From Candidatus Atribacteria bacterium (GTDB lineage: Bacteria; Atribacterota; Phoenicimicrobiia; Phoenicimicrobiales; Phoenicimicrobiaceae): a DNA stretch of 33,825 bases. A program made the translations under genes and the position numbers. The stretch covers positions 1 to 33,825 of the forward strand of contig DSEL01000159.1 of assembly GCA_011056645.1 (NCBI GenBank), in the 5' to 3' direction. Position 1 is the stretch's first letter. The number at the start of each line of letters is the position of its first letter. Shown here in pieces: positions 8,144 to 16,893 of this stretch. The notes under the pieces are model-generated. The model searched no databases. It was not told the DNA's origin and saw only the letters and a list, made by a program, of their open reading frames with translations.

Positions 8144-8366
8144 GTATAAATCAGTATCTCCAACTCGTGAATAGCATCTCGTATTCTAGTGCGTAGTGCA
8201 TAGTTATTTAGCATATAGAAAAAGTCATTATGTAAAGAAATTATCCCTCTTTTTATCCTTTGCGTTAATCCATATATTCCAACGACTAATTCAATTGGAG
8301 AATTGGAGAATTGGTCAATCGCAGCATTAATCCATTGCTAACTTTAAAAATTTAGCAATTGATTTT

Positions 8367-8395
8367 TTTACTTCTTATTGTAAATATGCTAAAAT
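8367..8395 (+). promoter_or_regulatory. Promoter of the envelope cluster
   Basis: TTTACT (8367-8372), a 17-base spacer and TAAAAT (8390-8395), with TG at 8387-8388 giving an extended -10. It lies about 47 bases upstream of the DUF5693 start and is a good sigma-70-type match. Confidence 0.6.
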
Positions 8396-8441
8396 ATCTT
8401 CAGTTTACCAGAGATTAAATGAGGGAAAAGGAAATTTTATT

Positions 8442-10439
8442 ATGTTGAAAAAATCTTATTCGATTATGGTTTTTTTTATTATTATTTCTTTGTTGGTAGC
8501 CGGAGTTATTGTTTTTCATCGCTCCTATTTAGAGAATAATTTTAAACAGGTAGAAATGGTCATGAGCCTGAATGAATTAAGAGAATTATCTTACCAGGAA
8601 GGTCGCGATGAAATTGAGCTATTAGCCAAAATAAAAAAGTCCGGGATTAATTCAATAGCTATTCATGAAGATACCCTAGAAAGTCTCGTTATTTCCGGAA
8701 AAATACTCTATTTTTCTAATCAAGAACTAAATAAATTAAATTTCTTTTTAACTTCGATCGATCCCTTTGAAAAATTTAAACCTTCCCCAGGAGAAGCTTA
8801 TATTATATGCAATGATAAAAATGATTATTTTCGCTTAAAAGAAAATTTACAAAGGCAATTAGGAGAAGATCTGGTAAGAGATATTGGCTTTCTTCCCAAT
8901 TTAGGTTTAAAGGTGAAAGGAAGCGAAGATAAACTTGCTAAATTGGGTTTAGGATTTCGTGAAGAAGATGTTAAAATGATAAAAAATAATGGGTTTCAGG
9001 TCATTTTACGTCTTAAAAATTTCTCTCAAATTAATAAGCAAGATATAGATTTTAAATTTAGCGAAAGTGAAAAAACCGGAAAGATTTCAGGAATAATTTT
9101 TGAAGGGGAAACGGTTTTAGGTTACCCTTCAAAAGAAAATTTGATTCATACTGCAGCACTTTTAAAAACAAAAGATTATCCCTTTGGAATAATAGAATTT
9201 GCCGATCAAAAAGGGATTGAGACAATCGCTCAGCAAGCAAGCGGCTTAGCAGTTAGAGTCCATAGTATCACTAAAGAAGAAATGGAAATTATTTCTAAAC
9301 AAAAAGCTACAGAAAGATGGATTAGGGCAGCAAAAGAAAGAAAGGTAAGGATTTTTTATATTAAACCCTTTATGAAGTCTGATTCTAATCTTATTGAAGA
9401 AAATTTAGCTTATATTAAAACCATAACAGAAGAGTTAAAAGCTAGTGGCTTTAAGACAGGACAAGCTAGTATCCTTTCTGCAAATTACCAAGAACCAAAA
9501 ATATTTATTCTTTTGTTGATTCTAGGGGTTATTTCTGCAGGCATCATTCTTTTAAAAAATACCTTCAACCTAAAAAACTATCAAGAGTATTCTCTGTTAA
9601 TTTTAGGAATTTTATTTTCTTTAATGCTCCTCTTTTTCAATCAAAAGATATTGTTAATTAAGCTAATGGCATTACTAGCAGCTCTTATATTTCCTACTTT
9701 GGCAGTTATTAGTAACCAAAAATATTTTCTGGAAAATGATAATTTTAGATTAAAAGATATCCAAAATATTTCTAAAAATAATCTTAGTTTTACCAAGATG
9801 ATAAAAAAAGTTTTATGCGGATTTTTCAAGGTAATTTTAATTACCTTAACTGGCGCTTTGTTGATTGCAGCTTTATTAAGCAATAGTAAATTTATGTTGG
9901 GGATAGAGCAGTTTAGCGGAATAAAGATTTCTTATTTGCTTCCTCTACTTTTGGTTCTGGCAATCATATGGTTAAAGGTGAATAAAGGAAAATTAATGAT
10001 TTTGGAAAACATGAAGAAGCCTATTCTTATTGAACACGTAGTTATAATACTTTTCTTTGCGGTATTTTTGGTAATTTATATCTCTCGATCAGGGAATTTC
10101 TCTTTTCTCCCTGTGTTGGGCATTGAAGAAAAGATAAGAATATTTTTAGAAAAAACTTTAATTGCTCGACCCAGAAATAAAGAATTTTTAATCGGTTATC
10201 CCGCTTTATTATTGGCCATGAGTATGAATTTCTTAAAGATAAAAGAATTCAAGATTCCGATAATTATTATCGGTGTTATAGGTCCGGTTACTTTAATTAA
10301 TACCTTTTGTCATCTTCATACTCCCTTTTTGTTTTCGATGCTGCGTACATTTAACGGGATATGGTTAGGTTTAGCGTTAGGACTAGTAGCCGTTACAATA
10401 TTTTATTACTTAGTAAAAACATTTAGGGAAAATATTTAA
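8442..10439 (+). CDS. DUF5693 family multi-pass membrane protein
   Basis: A 665-residue protein of unknown function. An N-terminal membrane anchor (about residues 8-26) is followed by an extracytoplasmic domain of about 310 residues and then by many hydrophobic segments from about 350 to the C-terminus. Motifs such as GINSIAIHEDTL, LGFREEDV and IFEGE in the soluble part fit the DUF5693 family, which I recall as usually sitting directly before csaB. That is the case here: the stop overlaps the csaB ATG by one base. A role in export or assembly of the wall polymer that CsaB pyruvylates is an inference from this neighbourhood. The start has AAGGA upstream. Confidence 0.75.
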   Translation: MLKKSYSIMVFFIIISLLVAGVIVFHRSYLENNFKQVEMVMSLNELRELSYQEGRDEIELLAKIKKSGINSIAIHEDTLESLVISGKILYFSNQELNKLNFFLTSIDPFEKFKPSPGEAYIICNDKNDYFRLKENLQRQLGEDLVRDIGFLPNLGLKVKGSEDKLAKLGLGFREEDVKMIKNNGFQVILRLKNFSQINKQDIDFKFSESEKTGKISGIIFEGETVLGYPSKENLIHTAALLKTKDYPFGIIEFADQKGIETIAQQASGLAVRVHSITKEEMEIISKQKATERWIRAAKERKVRIFYIKPFMKSDSNLIEENLAYIKTITEELKASGFKTGQASILSANYQEPKIFILLLILGVISAGIILLKNTFNLKNYQEYSLLILGILFSLMLLFFNQKILLIKLMALLAALIFPTLAVISNQKYFLENDNFRLKDIQNISKNNLSFTKMIKKVLCGFFKVILITLTGALLIAALLSNSKFMLGIEQFSGIKISYLLPLLLVLAIIWLKVNKGKLMILENMKKPILIEHVVIILFFAVFLVIYISRSGNFSFLPVLGIEEKIRIFLEKTLIARPRNKEFLIGYPALLLAMSMNFLKIKEFKIPIIIIGVIGPVTLINTFCHLHTPFLFSMLRTFNGIWLGLALGLVAVTIFYYLVKTFRENI

Positions 10440-11575
10440 TGATCAAGAAGTCTAAAACCATGGTAAAGATAATGATTTCCGGCTATTATGGTTTCAATAA
10501 TACCGGGGATGAAGCGATTCTTAAATCTATGGTAGGAGCCTTTAAGGAAAAAATACCCCAAATTAAGATAGTAGTTCTTTCTTGCAGGCCTTTGCAGACC
10601 TCTCAATCTTGTCAGGTTAAAGCTATAAAACGACTGAATGTTATTAAAATTATCTGTAATTTAAGAAATACCAATCTTTTTATTAGCGGAGGAGGCGGGT
10701 TACTTCAAGATTCATCCGGAAAAGGCTGGAGCATATTATATTACTTGGGATTGATATGGCTCGCAAAAATAACTAAAGTACCGGTTATGATTTATGCTCA
10801 AGGCATTGGTCCAATAAATAAGTATGTAAACAAAAAACTTATAAAGCGGACTTTAAACAAAGTTGATTTAATAACTCTAAGAGATAGTCCCTCCCAGAAA
10901 ATATTGAATAATTTGGGAGTGTTAAAACCGTCGATCTTTGTAAATTCTGATCCTGTTTTTTTACTAAAGAAAAAAAACATTAATCAAACTCTGAATAATC
11001 ATCCTTATATTAAGAAAATGATCAATACAGTTCATAATCGTCCCTTGATTGGATTTTCGGTGAGAAAATATAAAAGTAATGGATTAGATCCGAAAAGAAT
11101 ATTCGCCCAAACTGCCGATTATTTAGTTGACTGTTATAAAGCAAAGATTATTTTTTTCCCTTTTAAATATGATGAAGATGTGCATATTAGCGAAGAAATA
11201 TTATCCTTGATGAAAAACAAAGCTGAAGTACTTAAAGCAAAACTTGAACCCGAAGAACTACTTTCTATTTTATCTCGACTATCTTTGATGATTGGAGTAA
11301 GGCTTCACTCCATTATATTTTCCAGTATGGTGAATATTCCTTTTTTAGCTTTTAACTACGATCCAAAAGTGAAATATTTTGTAGATGAGTTGGGCTTGTC
11401 TGAACTACTCATAGAGACAGATAAAGATATCTCTTTTAAAAATATTCAAGAGAATATAAAATATATTAGAGAAAATAATGATAAAATAAAAAATATTTTA
11501 CAAAAAAAAGTAATCAATTTAGAAGAACAAGCCCTTGCTAATAATGAATTGATGTACAAGTTTTTAAACCAATAA
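10439..11575 (+). CDS. csaB: Polysaccharide pyruvyl transferase CsaB
   Basis: Adds ketal-linked pyruvate from phosphoenolpyruvate to a sugar of a secondary wall polymer; the pyruvylated polymer anchors SLH-domain surface proteins. The 378 residues match the family: N-terminal ISGYYGFNNTGDEAIL, the glycine-rich FISGGGGLLQD (about residues 80-90), YAQGIGP, and C-terminal GVRLHSIIFSS. The ATG overlaps the stop of the DUF5693 gene; a second in-frame Met (MVKIMISG) eight residues in could be the real start. It suggests an S-layer or outer structure held by SLH domains in this organism, though no SLH protein is in the window. Confidence 0.88.
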   Translation: MIKKSKTMVKIMISGYYGFNNTGDEAILKSMVGAFKEKIPQIKIVVLSCRPLQTSQSCQVKAIKRLNVIKIICNLRNTNLFISGGGGLLQDSSGKGWSILYYLGLIWLAKITKVPVMIYAQGIGPINKYVNKKLIKRTLNKVDLITLRDSPSQKILNNLGVLKPSIFVNSDPVFLLKKKNINQTLNNHPYIKKMINTVHNRPLIGFSVRKYKSNGLDPKRIFAQTADYLVDCYKAKIIFFPFKYDEDVHISEEILSLMKNKAEVLKAKLEPEELLSILSRLSLMIGVRLHSIIFSSMVNIPFLAFNYDPKVKYFVDELGLSELLIETDKDISFKNIQENIKYIRENNDKIKNILQKKVINLEEQALANNELMYKFLNQ

Positions 11576-11602
11576 CCTTTAACCTTTGAGAGTATCATAA
11601 AT

Positions 11603-12277
11603 ATGATTAGAATGTTTCATGTATACAAAAATTATCCCAATAAAATACAAGCTTTGCGTGATATCAATATTCATATAAAAAAGGGTGAATTTGTTTTTTT
11701 GGTTGGTCCTACCGGAGCAGGGAAGAGTACTTTTTTAAAATTAATTTATCGTGGGATTGTACCTACCAAAGGTCAGGTAATTGTCGATGGTATAAATATA
11801 GCCCGGCTTAAACCCAGTTATATACCTTATTTAAGGCGGAATATAGGTATTATCTTTCAAGATTTTAAATTACTTTATGATAGAACGGTATACGAGAATA
11901 TTTCTTTTGGTTTGAAAGCAATTGGGGCAACTAATTTTGAGATAAAACAACAAGTTAAAAAGGTCCTTAATTTAGTAGGGCTGGAGCATAAAAAGAAAAT
12001 AAAGCCACATTTATTATCCGGTGGGGAACAACAAAAATTATGTATTGCCCGGGCTATTGCCAATGAACCATTAATATTGCTTACTGATGAACCAACAGGT
12101 AATTTAGATCCTTACACTTCCTGGGAGATTATGAAACTTTTATTTCATATAAATATTAGGGGAACTACTATAATCATGGCTTCACATGACAAACTGATGA
12201 TAGATAAAGCAAAAAAACGAATAATAAGGGTGGAGCGAGGCCGAATAATAGAAGACATCCAACGAGGAATATATTAA
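11603..12277 (+). CDS. ftsE: Cell division ATP-binding protein FtsE
   Basis: ABC-type ATPase that with FtsX forms a mechanotransmitter at the division site, controlling peptidoglycan hydrolases outside the membrane. The 224 residues have Walker A GPTGAGKS (Lys41), the signature LLSGGEQQ (Ser139-Glu142) and Walker B LLTDEPTGNLD (Asp162-Glu163). FtsX begins one base after the FtsE stop, and an EnvC-like factor follows, the usual functional trio. Identity as FtsE rather than a LolD/MacB-type ATPase is fixed by this context. Confidence 0.95.
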   Translation: MIRMFHVYKNYPNKIQALRDINIHIKKGEFVFLVGPTGAGKSTFLKLIYRGIVPTKGQVIVDGINIARLKPSYIPYLRRNIGIIFQDFKLLYDRTVYENISFGLKAIGATNFEIKQQVKKVLNLVGLEHKKKIKPHLLSGGEQQKLCIARAIANEPLILLTDEPTGNLDPYTSWEIMKLLFHINIRGTTIIMASHDKLMIDKAKKRIIRVERGRIIEDIQRGIY

Positions 12278-12278
12278 A

Positions 12279-13163
12279 ATGATTTTTGAAAATATGAGAT
12301 TTTATTTTAGAGAAGCTTTACTTAGTTTTAGAAGAAGTATTTTAATGAGTATAGCAACAATATTAAGCATTACTACTATTTTACTTATTGTGGGCATCTT
12401 TGTATTAATATCAGCCAATTTAAATCTATTTTTGGAAAATTTAGAATCTCAATTAGAAATTATCACTTATTTAGAAGATAATATTTCAAATACAGAGCTA
12501 AATACTTTAACAGAAAAATTGAATTCTATAAAGGGAATAAAAGAAGTAAATTTTGTATCTAAAGAAGAAGCTTACCAAAGTTTATCTAAGGATTTAGGAG
12601 AGCAAAAGGACATATTAGGCGTTATTGAAAAAAATCCACTTCCTGCCTCTTTTGAGATAAGAATAGAAGAGCCAAGAATGATCGAGCAAATTGCTAATCA
12701 GATAACCAAGTTAGAAAAAGTGGAAGAAGTTGAGTACGGCCGGGAAACAGCTGAAAGATTGTTAAACTTTACTTATATATTTAGAAGAGCGGGAATGTTA
12801 GTATTAATTCTTCTAGTTTTTGCTTCAGTTTTGATTATATCTAATATCATTAAAATCACTGTGTATGCCAGAAGAAATGAAATTGAAATAATGAGCTTGG
12901 TTGGAGCTACTCCCTGGTTTGTTAAGTGGCCTTTTATAATTGAAGGTTTTTTACAGGGTTTTATCTCAAGCATTTTTTCTATAATAATTTTATATTATTT
13001 TTATTCTTTTGCAATAAATATAGTGCATCAAGCCATTCCTTTTTTACCATTAGTGGTGGATAATATAGATTTATTACCTATTGGCATAGCGATCGTATTA
13101 TTAGGAAGTTTGGTAGGAATTTTAGGTAGTATATTTTCGGTAGGGAAATATTTGAATGCATGA
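12279..13163 (+). CDS. ftsX: Cell division protein FtsX
   Basis: Membrane partner of FtsE; its extracytoplasmic loop recruits murein hydrolase regulators. The 294 residues show the FtsX topology: a membrane segment at about 20-45, a periplasmic/extracellular domain (about 50-165, with EIITYLEDNIS and the VEEVEYGRE segment), then three further segments at about 168-192, 215-245 and 265-290. The cytoplasmic motif MSLVGATPWFVKWPF is typical. Its end overlaps the start of the LytM gene by eight bases. Confidence 0.93.
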   Translation: MIFENMRFYFREALLSFRRSILMSIATILSITTILLIVGIFVLISANLNLFLENLESQLEIITYLEDNISNTELNTLTEKLNSIKGIKEVNFVSKEEAYQSLSKDLGEQKDILGVIEKNPLPASFEIRIEEPRMIEQIANQITKLEKVEEVEYGRETAERLLNFTYIFRRAGMLVLILLVFASVLIISNIIKITVYARRNEIEIMSLVGATPWFVKWPFIIEGFLQGFISSIFSIIILYYFYSFAINIVHQAIPFLPLVVDNIDLLPIGIAIVLLGSLVGILGSIFSVGKYLNA

Positions 13164-14370
13164 AAAGAAATTAGATCTAATAAAAAAGAAAATATTTTTT
13201 ATGGTAATATTAATTTTAATCTTCACCTTGTTGATTATATTTTTAAGTTATAGTGATAGTAATGGAGATTACAGTCAAAAGATAAATGAGGAAAACCAGA
13301 GATTAGAAAAAATAGAACAACAGATCAAGAATGTTAAAAATGAAATTAATAATTTGCAAAAAAAGGAAATTAGTTATCTAGAGACACTTCCTAAAATAGA
13401 AAAGCTTTTACAAGATGCAGAAAAAGAATTACAAACTATCGAAAAGGATTTGGAATTTGCCCAAAAAGAGATAATAGCGACCGAAAAAGAAGCGGTTATT
13501 GAGAAAGAGAAGTTAAAAGAAAAGACCAAGCTATTAGAAAGCAGATTAAGGGAGATATACAAACATCGCTTAACAGGTTATCTGGAAATTCTATTTAACA
13601 GTGAAAGTTTTTCTGATTTTCTTACTCGTTTTAGATATATTAAAAATATTTTGTCTTTAGATGCCGAGGTAATCCGGGATATTCGACAGCAGATGAAAAA
13701 AATAGAAGAGAATAAAATAAAACTGGAAAACAGGGAAGCAATTTTAAATTTGTTAAAACAAGAAGTAGAGAAAGAGAAAGAAAATATTGAATTTTCTATT
13801 CAAGCTAAAAAGTCCATTATTAACAAGTTAGATTCTCAAAAAGAAACCTATTTAAAATCTTTAAAAGAGCTAGAGCAATCTTCTCAAGATATAAAAAATA
13901 TAATAGAAAAAATTTATAAACAGCAAGAAGAGGATTCCAAGAAAACCTCTCAGAACGAAGTGCCCACAATAATACTTCAGCCTAAGAAGGGAATTTTAGC
14001 TTTACCTATCCAGGGCAAATTAATTTCTGAATACGGAAGACAAAAAAATACTGATTATAATACTGATACTTTTAATTCCGGAATAGATATCAGCGTACCT
14101 CTCGGACAGGTAGTTCATGCAGCAGGTTCAGGAGAAGTAATTTATACTGGAAATATAAAAGGATATGGACAGATAATAATTATTGATCATGGAGGAAGAG
14201 TGACTACTCTATATGCTCATCTTTCTAAAATTTTAATAAATATTGGAGATAAAGTAAAAAAGGGACAGTCTATAGCTCAAGCCGGTGATAGTGGCGGAGT
14301 TTCTTCCACTAGGCTACATTTTGAAGTCAGGGTAGAGGGCAAACCTACTGATCCTATGAACTGGTTATAA
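13156..14370 (+). CDS. EnvC-like coiled-coil/LytM protein, predicted non-catalytic
   Basis: Extracytoplasmic murein hydrolase regulator of the FtsEX pathway. The 404 residues have an N-terminal membrane anchor (about 11-29), a long Glu/Lys-rich coiled coil (about 35-260) and a C-terminal M23/LytM domain (about 275-404). The zinc site of active LytM enzymes is degenerate: the first His of HxGxD is Asn307 (NSGID, Asp311 kept), and the first His of HLHFE is Arg386 (RLHFE, His388 kept). E. coli EnvC is similarly degenerate and acts by activating amidases, so the same role is inferred. The gene overlaps ftsX by eight bases. Confidence 0.88.
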   Translation: MHEKKLDLIKKKIFFMVILILIFTLLIIFLSYSDSNGDYSQKINEENQRLEKIEQQIKNVKNEINNLQKKEISYLETLPKIEKLLQDAEKELQTIEKDLEFAQKEIIATEKEAVIEKEKLKEKTKLLESRLREIYKHRLTGYLEILFNSESFSDFLTRFRYIKNILSLDAEVIRDIRQQMKKIEENKIKLENREAILNLLKQEVEKEKENIEFSIQAKKSIINKLDSQKETYLKSLKELEQSSQDIKNIIEKIYKQQEEDSKKTSQNEVPTIILQPKKGILALPIQGKLISEYGRQKNTDYNTDTFNSGIDISVPLGQVVHAAGSGEVIYTGNIKGYGQIIIIDHGGRVTTLYAHLSKILINIGDKVKKGQSIAQAGDSGGVSSTRLHFEVRVEGKPTDPMNWL

Positions 14371-14395
14371 ACATAAACATTCTAAAAATTGGACG

Positions 14396-15592
14396 GTGAA
14401 AATTTTGATAAATATTAAAAGAAAAAGAATAGTTACTTTAATTTCGATTTTTGTGTTAATTTCCATAATTGGCGGATTCCTGTTTTATAATGTTAGAGCA
14501 AACGGTAAAAACAATGAAGAGAAGTTGTTTGACAATTTAGAGCCTTTCTTTGAAGCTTTAAATTTAGTCAGGTTTGAATACGTAAAGAAAGACATAGATC
14601 TAGATCTGGTTATTCAAGGAGCTATAAAAGGGATGCTAAAAACGCTTGATGACCCCTATACTCGTTTTATGGACCCGCAAGCACTTAAAAGAGAGCAGGA
14701 AGATATGTTTTTAGGTCGTTTTGGAGGATTAGGGATAATTATCTCTATAAAAGATGATCAATTAACTATAATTTCTCCCATTGAAGATACTCCAGCTGAT
14801 AGAGCCGGAATAAAACCAGGAGACAAAATAATAGAGATTGATGGAAAATCAACTGAAGGAATGGGGTTAGATGAAGCAGTGAATATTTTAAGGGGGGAGA
14901 AAGGAACTGAAATAACTATTGGAATCAAGAGAGAAAAGGTAGAAGAAATTTTTGAAATTCCCATAATCCGGGATATAATCGAGGTCACAGCAGTAAAAAA
15001 GGAAACGATGGGTAAGTATGATAACCTTGCCTATATCCGAATTTCTACTTTTAATGTGAACACCGAACCTGAGTTAAGAGAAGCCTTAAATAAATTTAAA
15101 GAAGATAGTAATATTCAGGGGATTATTCTCGATTTGCGCAATAATCCAGGAGGATTATTAGATAGTGCAATAGAGGTAACCAGCAAATTCATAAAAGAAG
15201 GACCGATTGTTCACATCAAAGATAGAGATGGAATAGTAGCTACGATAGAATCAAGGGGGAACGAATACCCAGAATGGCCTTTATTCGTGTTAGTTAACGA
15301 GGGAAGTGCCAGTGCTTCTGAAATTGTAGCAGGGGCAATTCAAGATTCCGGAAGAGGTAAGTTGTTGGGAGAAAAAACATTTGGCAAGGGCGTAGTACAA
15401 CAAGTATTTAATCTGTATAATGGCTCGGGAGTTGCTATTACTACATCTGAATATTTTACCCCTAGTGAGCGTTCAATTAATCATATTGGGATTGAACCGG
15501 ATATATTAATAGAACCAGTAGAAGATGATGAACAGGACATGCAATTGAATAAAGCTATACAGTTATTGGAAGAAGAATTAAGATCGTCGTAA
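14396..15592 (+). CDS. ctpA: C-terminal processing protease, S41 family
   Basis: Membrane-anchored extracytoplasmic serine protease that trims or degrades envelope proteins. The 398 residues contain an N-terminal anchor (about 11-31), a PDZ domain (about 105-190, with FGGLGIIISIKDDQL and PADRAGIKPGDKI) and the S41 catalytic domain. The dyad is visible as Ser306 in GSASASE and Lys331 in GEKTFGKG, with the 25-residue spacing normal for the family. The start may be GTG 14396, but GGTGA at 14395-14399 would suit TTG 14405 equally well. Following FtsEX and the LytM factor, it plausibly controls turnover of cell-wall hydrolases. Confidence 0.92.
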   Translation: MKILINIKRKRIVTLISIFVLISIIGGFLFYNVRANGKNNEEKLFDNLEPFFEALNLVRFEYVKKDIDLDLVIQGAIKGMLKTLDDPYTRFMDPQALKREQEDMFLGRFGGLGIIISIKDDQLTIISPIEDTPADRAGIKPGDKIIEIDGKSTEGMGLDEAVNILRGEKGTEITIGIKREKVEEIFEIPIIRDIIEVTAVKKETMGKYDNLAYIRISTFNVNTEPELREALNKFKEDSNIQGIILDLRNNPGGLLDSAIEVTSKFIKEGPIVHIKDRDGIVATIESRGNEYPEWPLFVLVNEGSASASEIVAGAIQDSGRGKLLGEKTFGKGVVQQVFNLYNGSGVAITTSEYFTPSERSINHIGIEPDILIEPVEDDEQDMQLNKAIQLLEEELRSS

Positions 15593-15673
15593 GTGAATAA
15601 TGAATAGTTTTAGTTAGAAAGATAAAGAAGAAAAGACAAATAACTAACCAACCAAATTGAAAAGGATTTTATT
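15593..15673. repeat. Short inverted repeat between ctpA and the deacetylase gene
   Basis: TTAGTTA (15610-15616) and TAACTAA (15641-15647) are complementary. The units resemble those of the palindrome at 5729-5898. There is no T run after it, so it is not a convincing terminator. Confidence 0.35.
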
Positions 15674-16591
15674 TTGAAAAAGAATCAAAGAGAAATGATA
15701 AACATTATTGCATTGATAGTTATTTTAATTATTGCCTTTAATATTTCTAATTTATTTCATAAATCTATTGAGGAGGAAAGCGGCCTTCTTAACATATCTA
15801 GTGCCGACCTCCCACCTATCCATGAAATAGAGTTAGAATCAAAGATAGTCGAAAATGTTACTTATGATAGTGAACAATATGCAGATTTGATCATTAATGA
15901 TTTAGCCTCTTCCGAGGAAGAGATACGCATTTCTCCTAAAGTAGCTTTTATAATAGATGATTTAGGATATGAAACAGACGTAGCCAAGAAAATGATAGAA
16001 TTGGAATTTCCAGTAACCTTATCTATCTTACCTTTTCTTCAGTATTCTGATTTTATTGCTGAAGAAGGTAGGAAAAATAATAAGGAAATTATCTTGCATC
16101 TACCCATGGAGCCTAGTAACACTACTGCTAATCCCGGACCCGGCGCTATTAAGTCCTATATGTCGGAAGAAGAAATTAGACAATCTGTCCGCAAATCTAT
16201 TTTAGATTTCCCTTATATTATAGGGGTTAATAATCATATGGGCTCAAAGATTACCGAAAACAGAAAACTCATGGAAACAGTTTTGGAAGAAATTAAAGAA
16301 TATAATTTATTTTTTATAGATAGCATGACTACCAAGGACTCTATTGCCTATATAGTAGCACAAGAGATGGGAATAAAGTCTTCGGTAAGGTCGGTATTTT
16401 TGGATAATGAGAACGATATGGAATATATTAAAGGACAGATGTTGAATGTTCAAGAGATTGCTTTAAAAAAAGGAGAAGCCATTGCCATCGGTCATAGCCG
16501 TATAAACACCTTTTATGTTTTAAAGAGGATGTTCCCTGAATTAGTTAAGGTAGGTATAGAAATAGTCCCGGTCTCAAAATTAGTTAAATAA
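15674..16591 (+). CDS. Divergent polysaccharide deacetylase (DUF610/YibQ family)
   Basis: A 305-residue protein with an N-terminal membrane anchor or signal (about 8-28), a spacer, and a divergent polysaccharide deacetylase 2 domain (about 88-305). Family blocks are FIIDDLGYE (Asp95, Asp96), VTLSILPF, LHLPMEPSN, GVNNHMGSKIT and AIGHSR. Catalytic activity of this family is uncertain. TTG 15674 is the likely start, with AAAGGA (15661-15666) upstream. In many bacteria this family lies downstream of an EnvC-type and a CtpA gene, exactly as here, which suggests a peptidoglycan or envelope role. Confidence 0.85.
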   Translation: MKKNQREMINIIALIVILIIAFNISNLFHKSIEEESGLLNISSADLPPIHEIELESKIVENVTYDSEQYADLIINDLASSEEEIRISPKVAFIIDDLGYETDVAKKMIELEFPVTLSILPFLQYSDFIAEEGRKNNKEIILHLPMEPSNTTANPGPGAIKSYMSEEEIRQSVRKSILDFPYIIGVNNHMGSKITENRKLMETVLEEIKEYNLFFIDSMTTKDSIAYIVAQEMGIKSSVRSVFLDNENDMEYIKGQMLNVQEIALKKGEAIAIGHSRINTFYVLKRMFPELVKVGIEIVPVSKLVK

Positions 16592-16893
16592 GAATTTTAG
16601 CCCTAACTTGTCTAGTCAGATTATTAGAAGGGTAAGTATTTATAGGACTGACGTTTCGCCTGTCCCAATTTCTAATTGATTGACAATTGTGTTATCAATT
16701 CTTTTGTATTATAATAATCTTGTTTAATATAAAAAATAACGTGTTTAGTGGTGATGATTGGTAGAAAAGAATAATTAATAATAAGAATATTATGTTCCAC
16801 AAAATTAACGGGAATAATAGAAATCCTATTCTTGGTGAAATACTATATACTCTAACAACCATTCACTAAAAACTGATTAAGGGTGGAAAAAGA
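16592..16893. promoter_or_regulatory. gltX: Spacer with probable gltX promoter
   Basis: A perfect TATAAT (16710-16715) with TTGTGT (16687-16692) 17 bases upstream is the best promoter. A perfect TTGACA (16680-16685) also exists but would leave a 24-base spacer to TATAAT, or 21 to TATTAT (16707-16712). An imperfect hairpin with GGAC/GTCC ends lies at about 16647-16667 without a T tract. The 178 bases after the -10 form a long leader; I found no T-box motif and no leader peptide in it. Confidence 0.5.

Larger units (their letters stand above)
7850..8366. other. Gene-poor intergenic stretch
   Basis: This 517-base part of the gap between mmdB and the DUF5693 gene holds a perfect hairpin at 7915-7940, one possible 26-codon frame at 8063-8143, and low-complexity sequence. 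Examples are GGAGAATTGGAGAATTGG at about 8298-8315 and TTAGCATATAG at 8208-8218, which also occurs at 5730-5740. The peptide-like segment LEKIADSDIGIIR read at about 8024-8062 follows an AGGAG without a start codon and could be a remnant of a lost gene, but I cannot name it. Confidence 0.4.

Noticed and set aside
16680-16685. The perfect TTGACA as the -35 of gltX
   Set aside because: Spacing to the perfect TATAAT is 24 bases, too long for sigma-70; TTGTGT at 17 bases is the better partner, though the TTGACA may be used with another -10.
16592-16893. A second attenuator or T-box before gltX
   Set aside because: No amino-acid-rich leader frame, no terminator hairpin with T tract and no T-box motif were found in the long leader.
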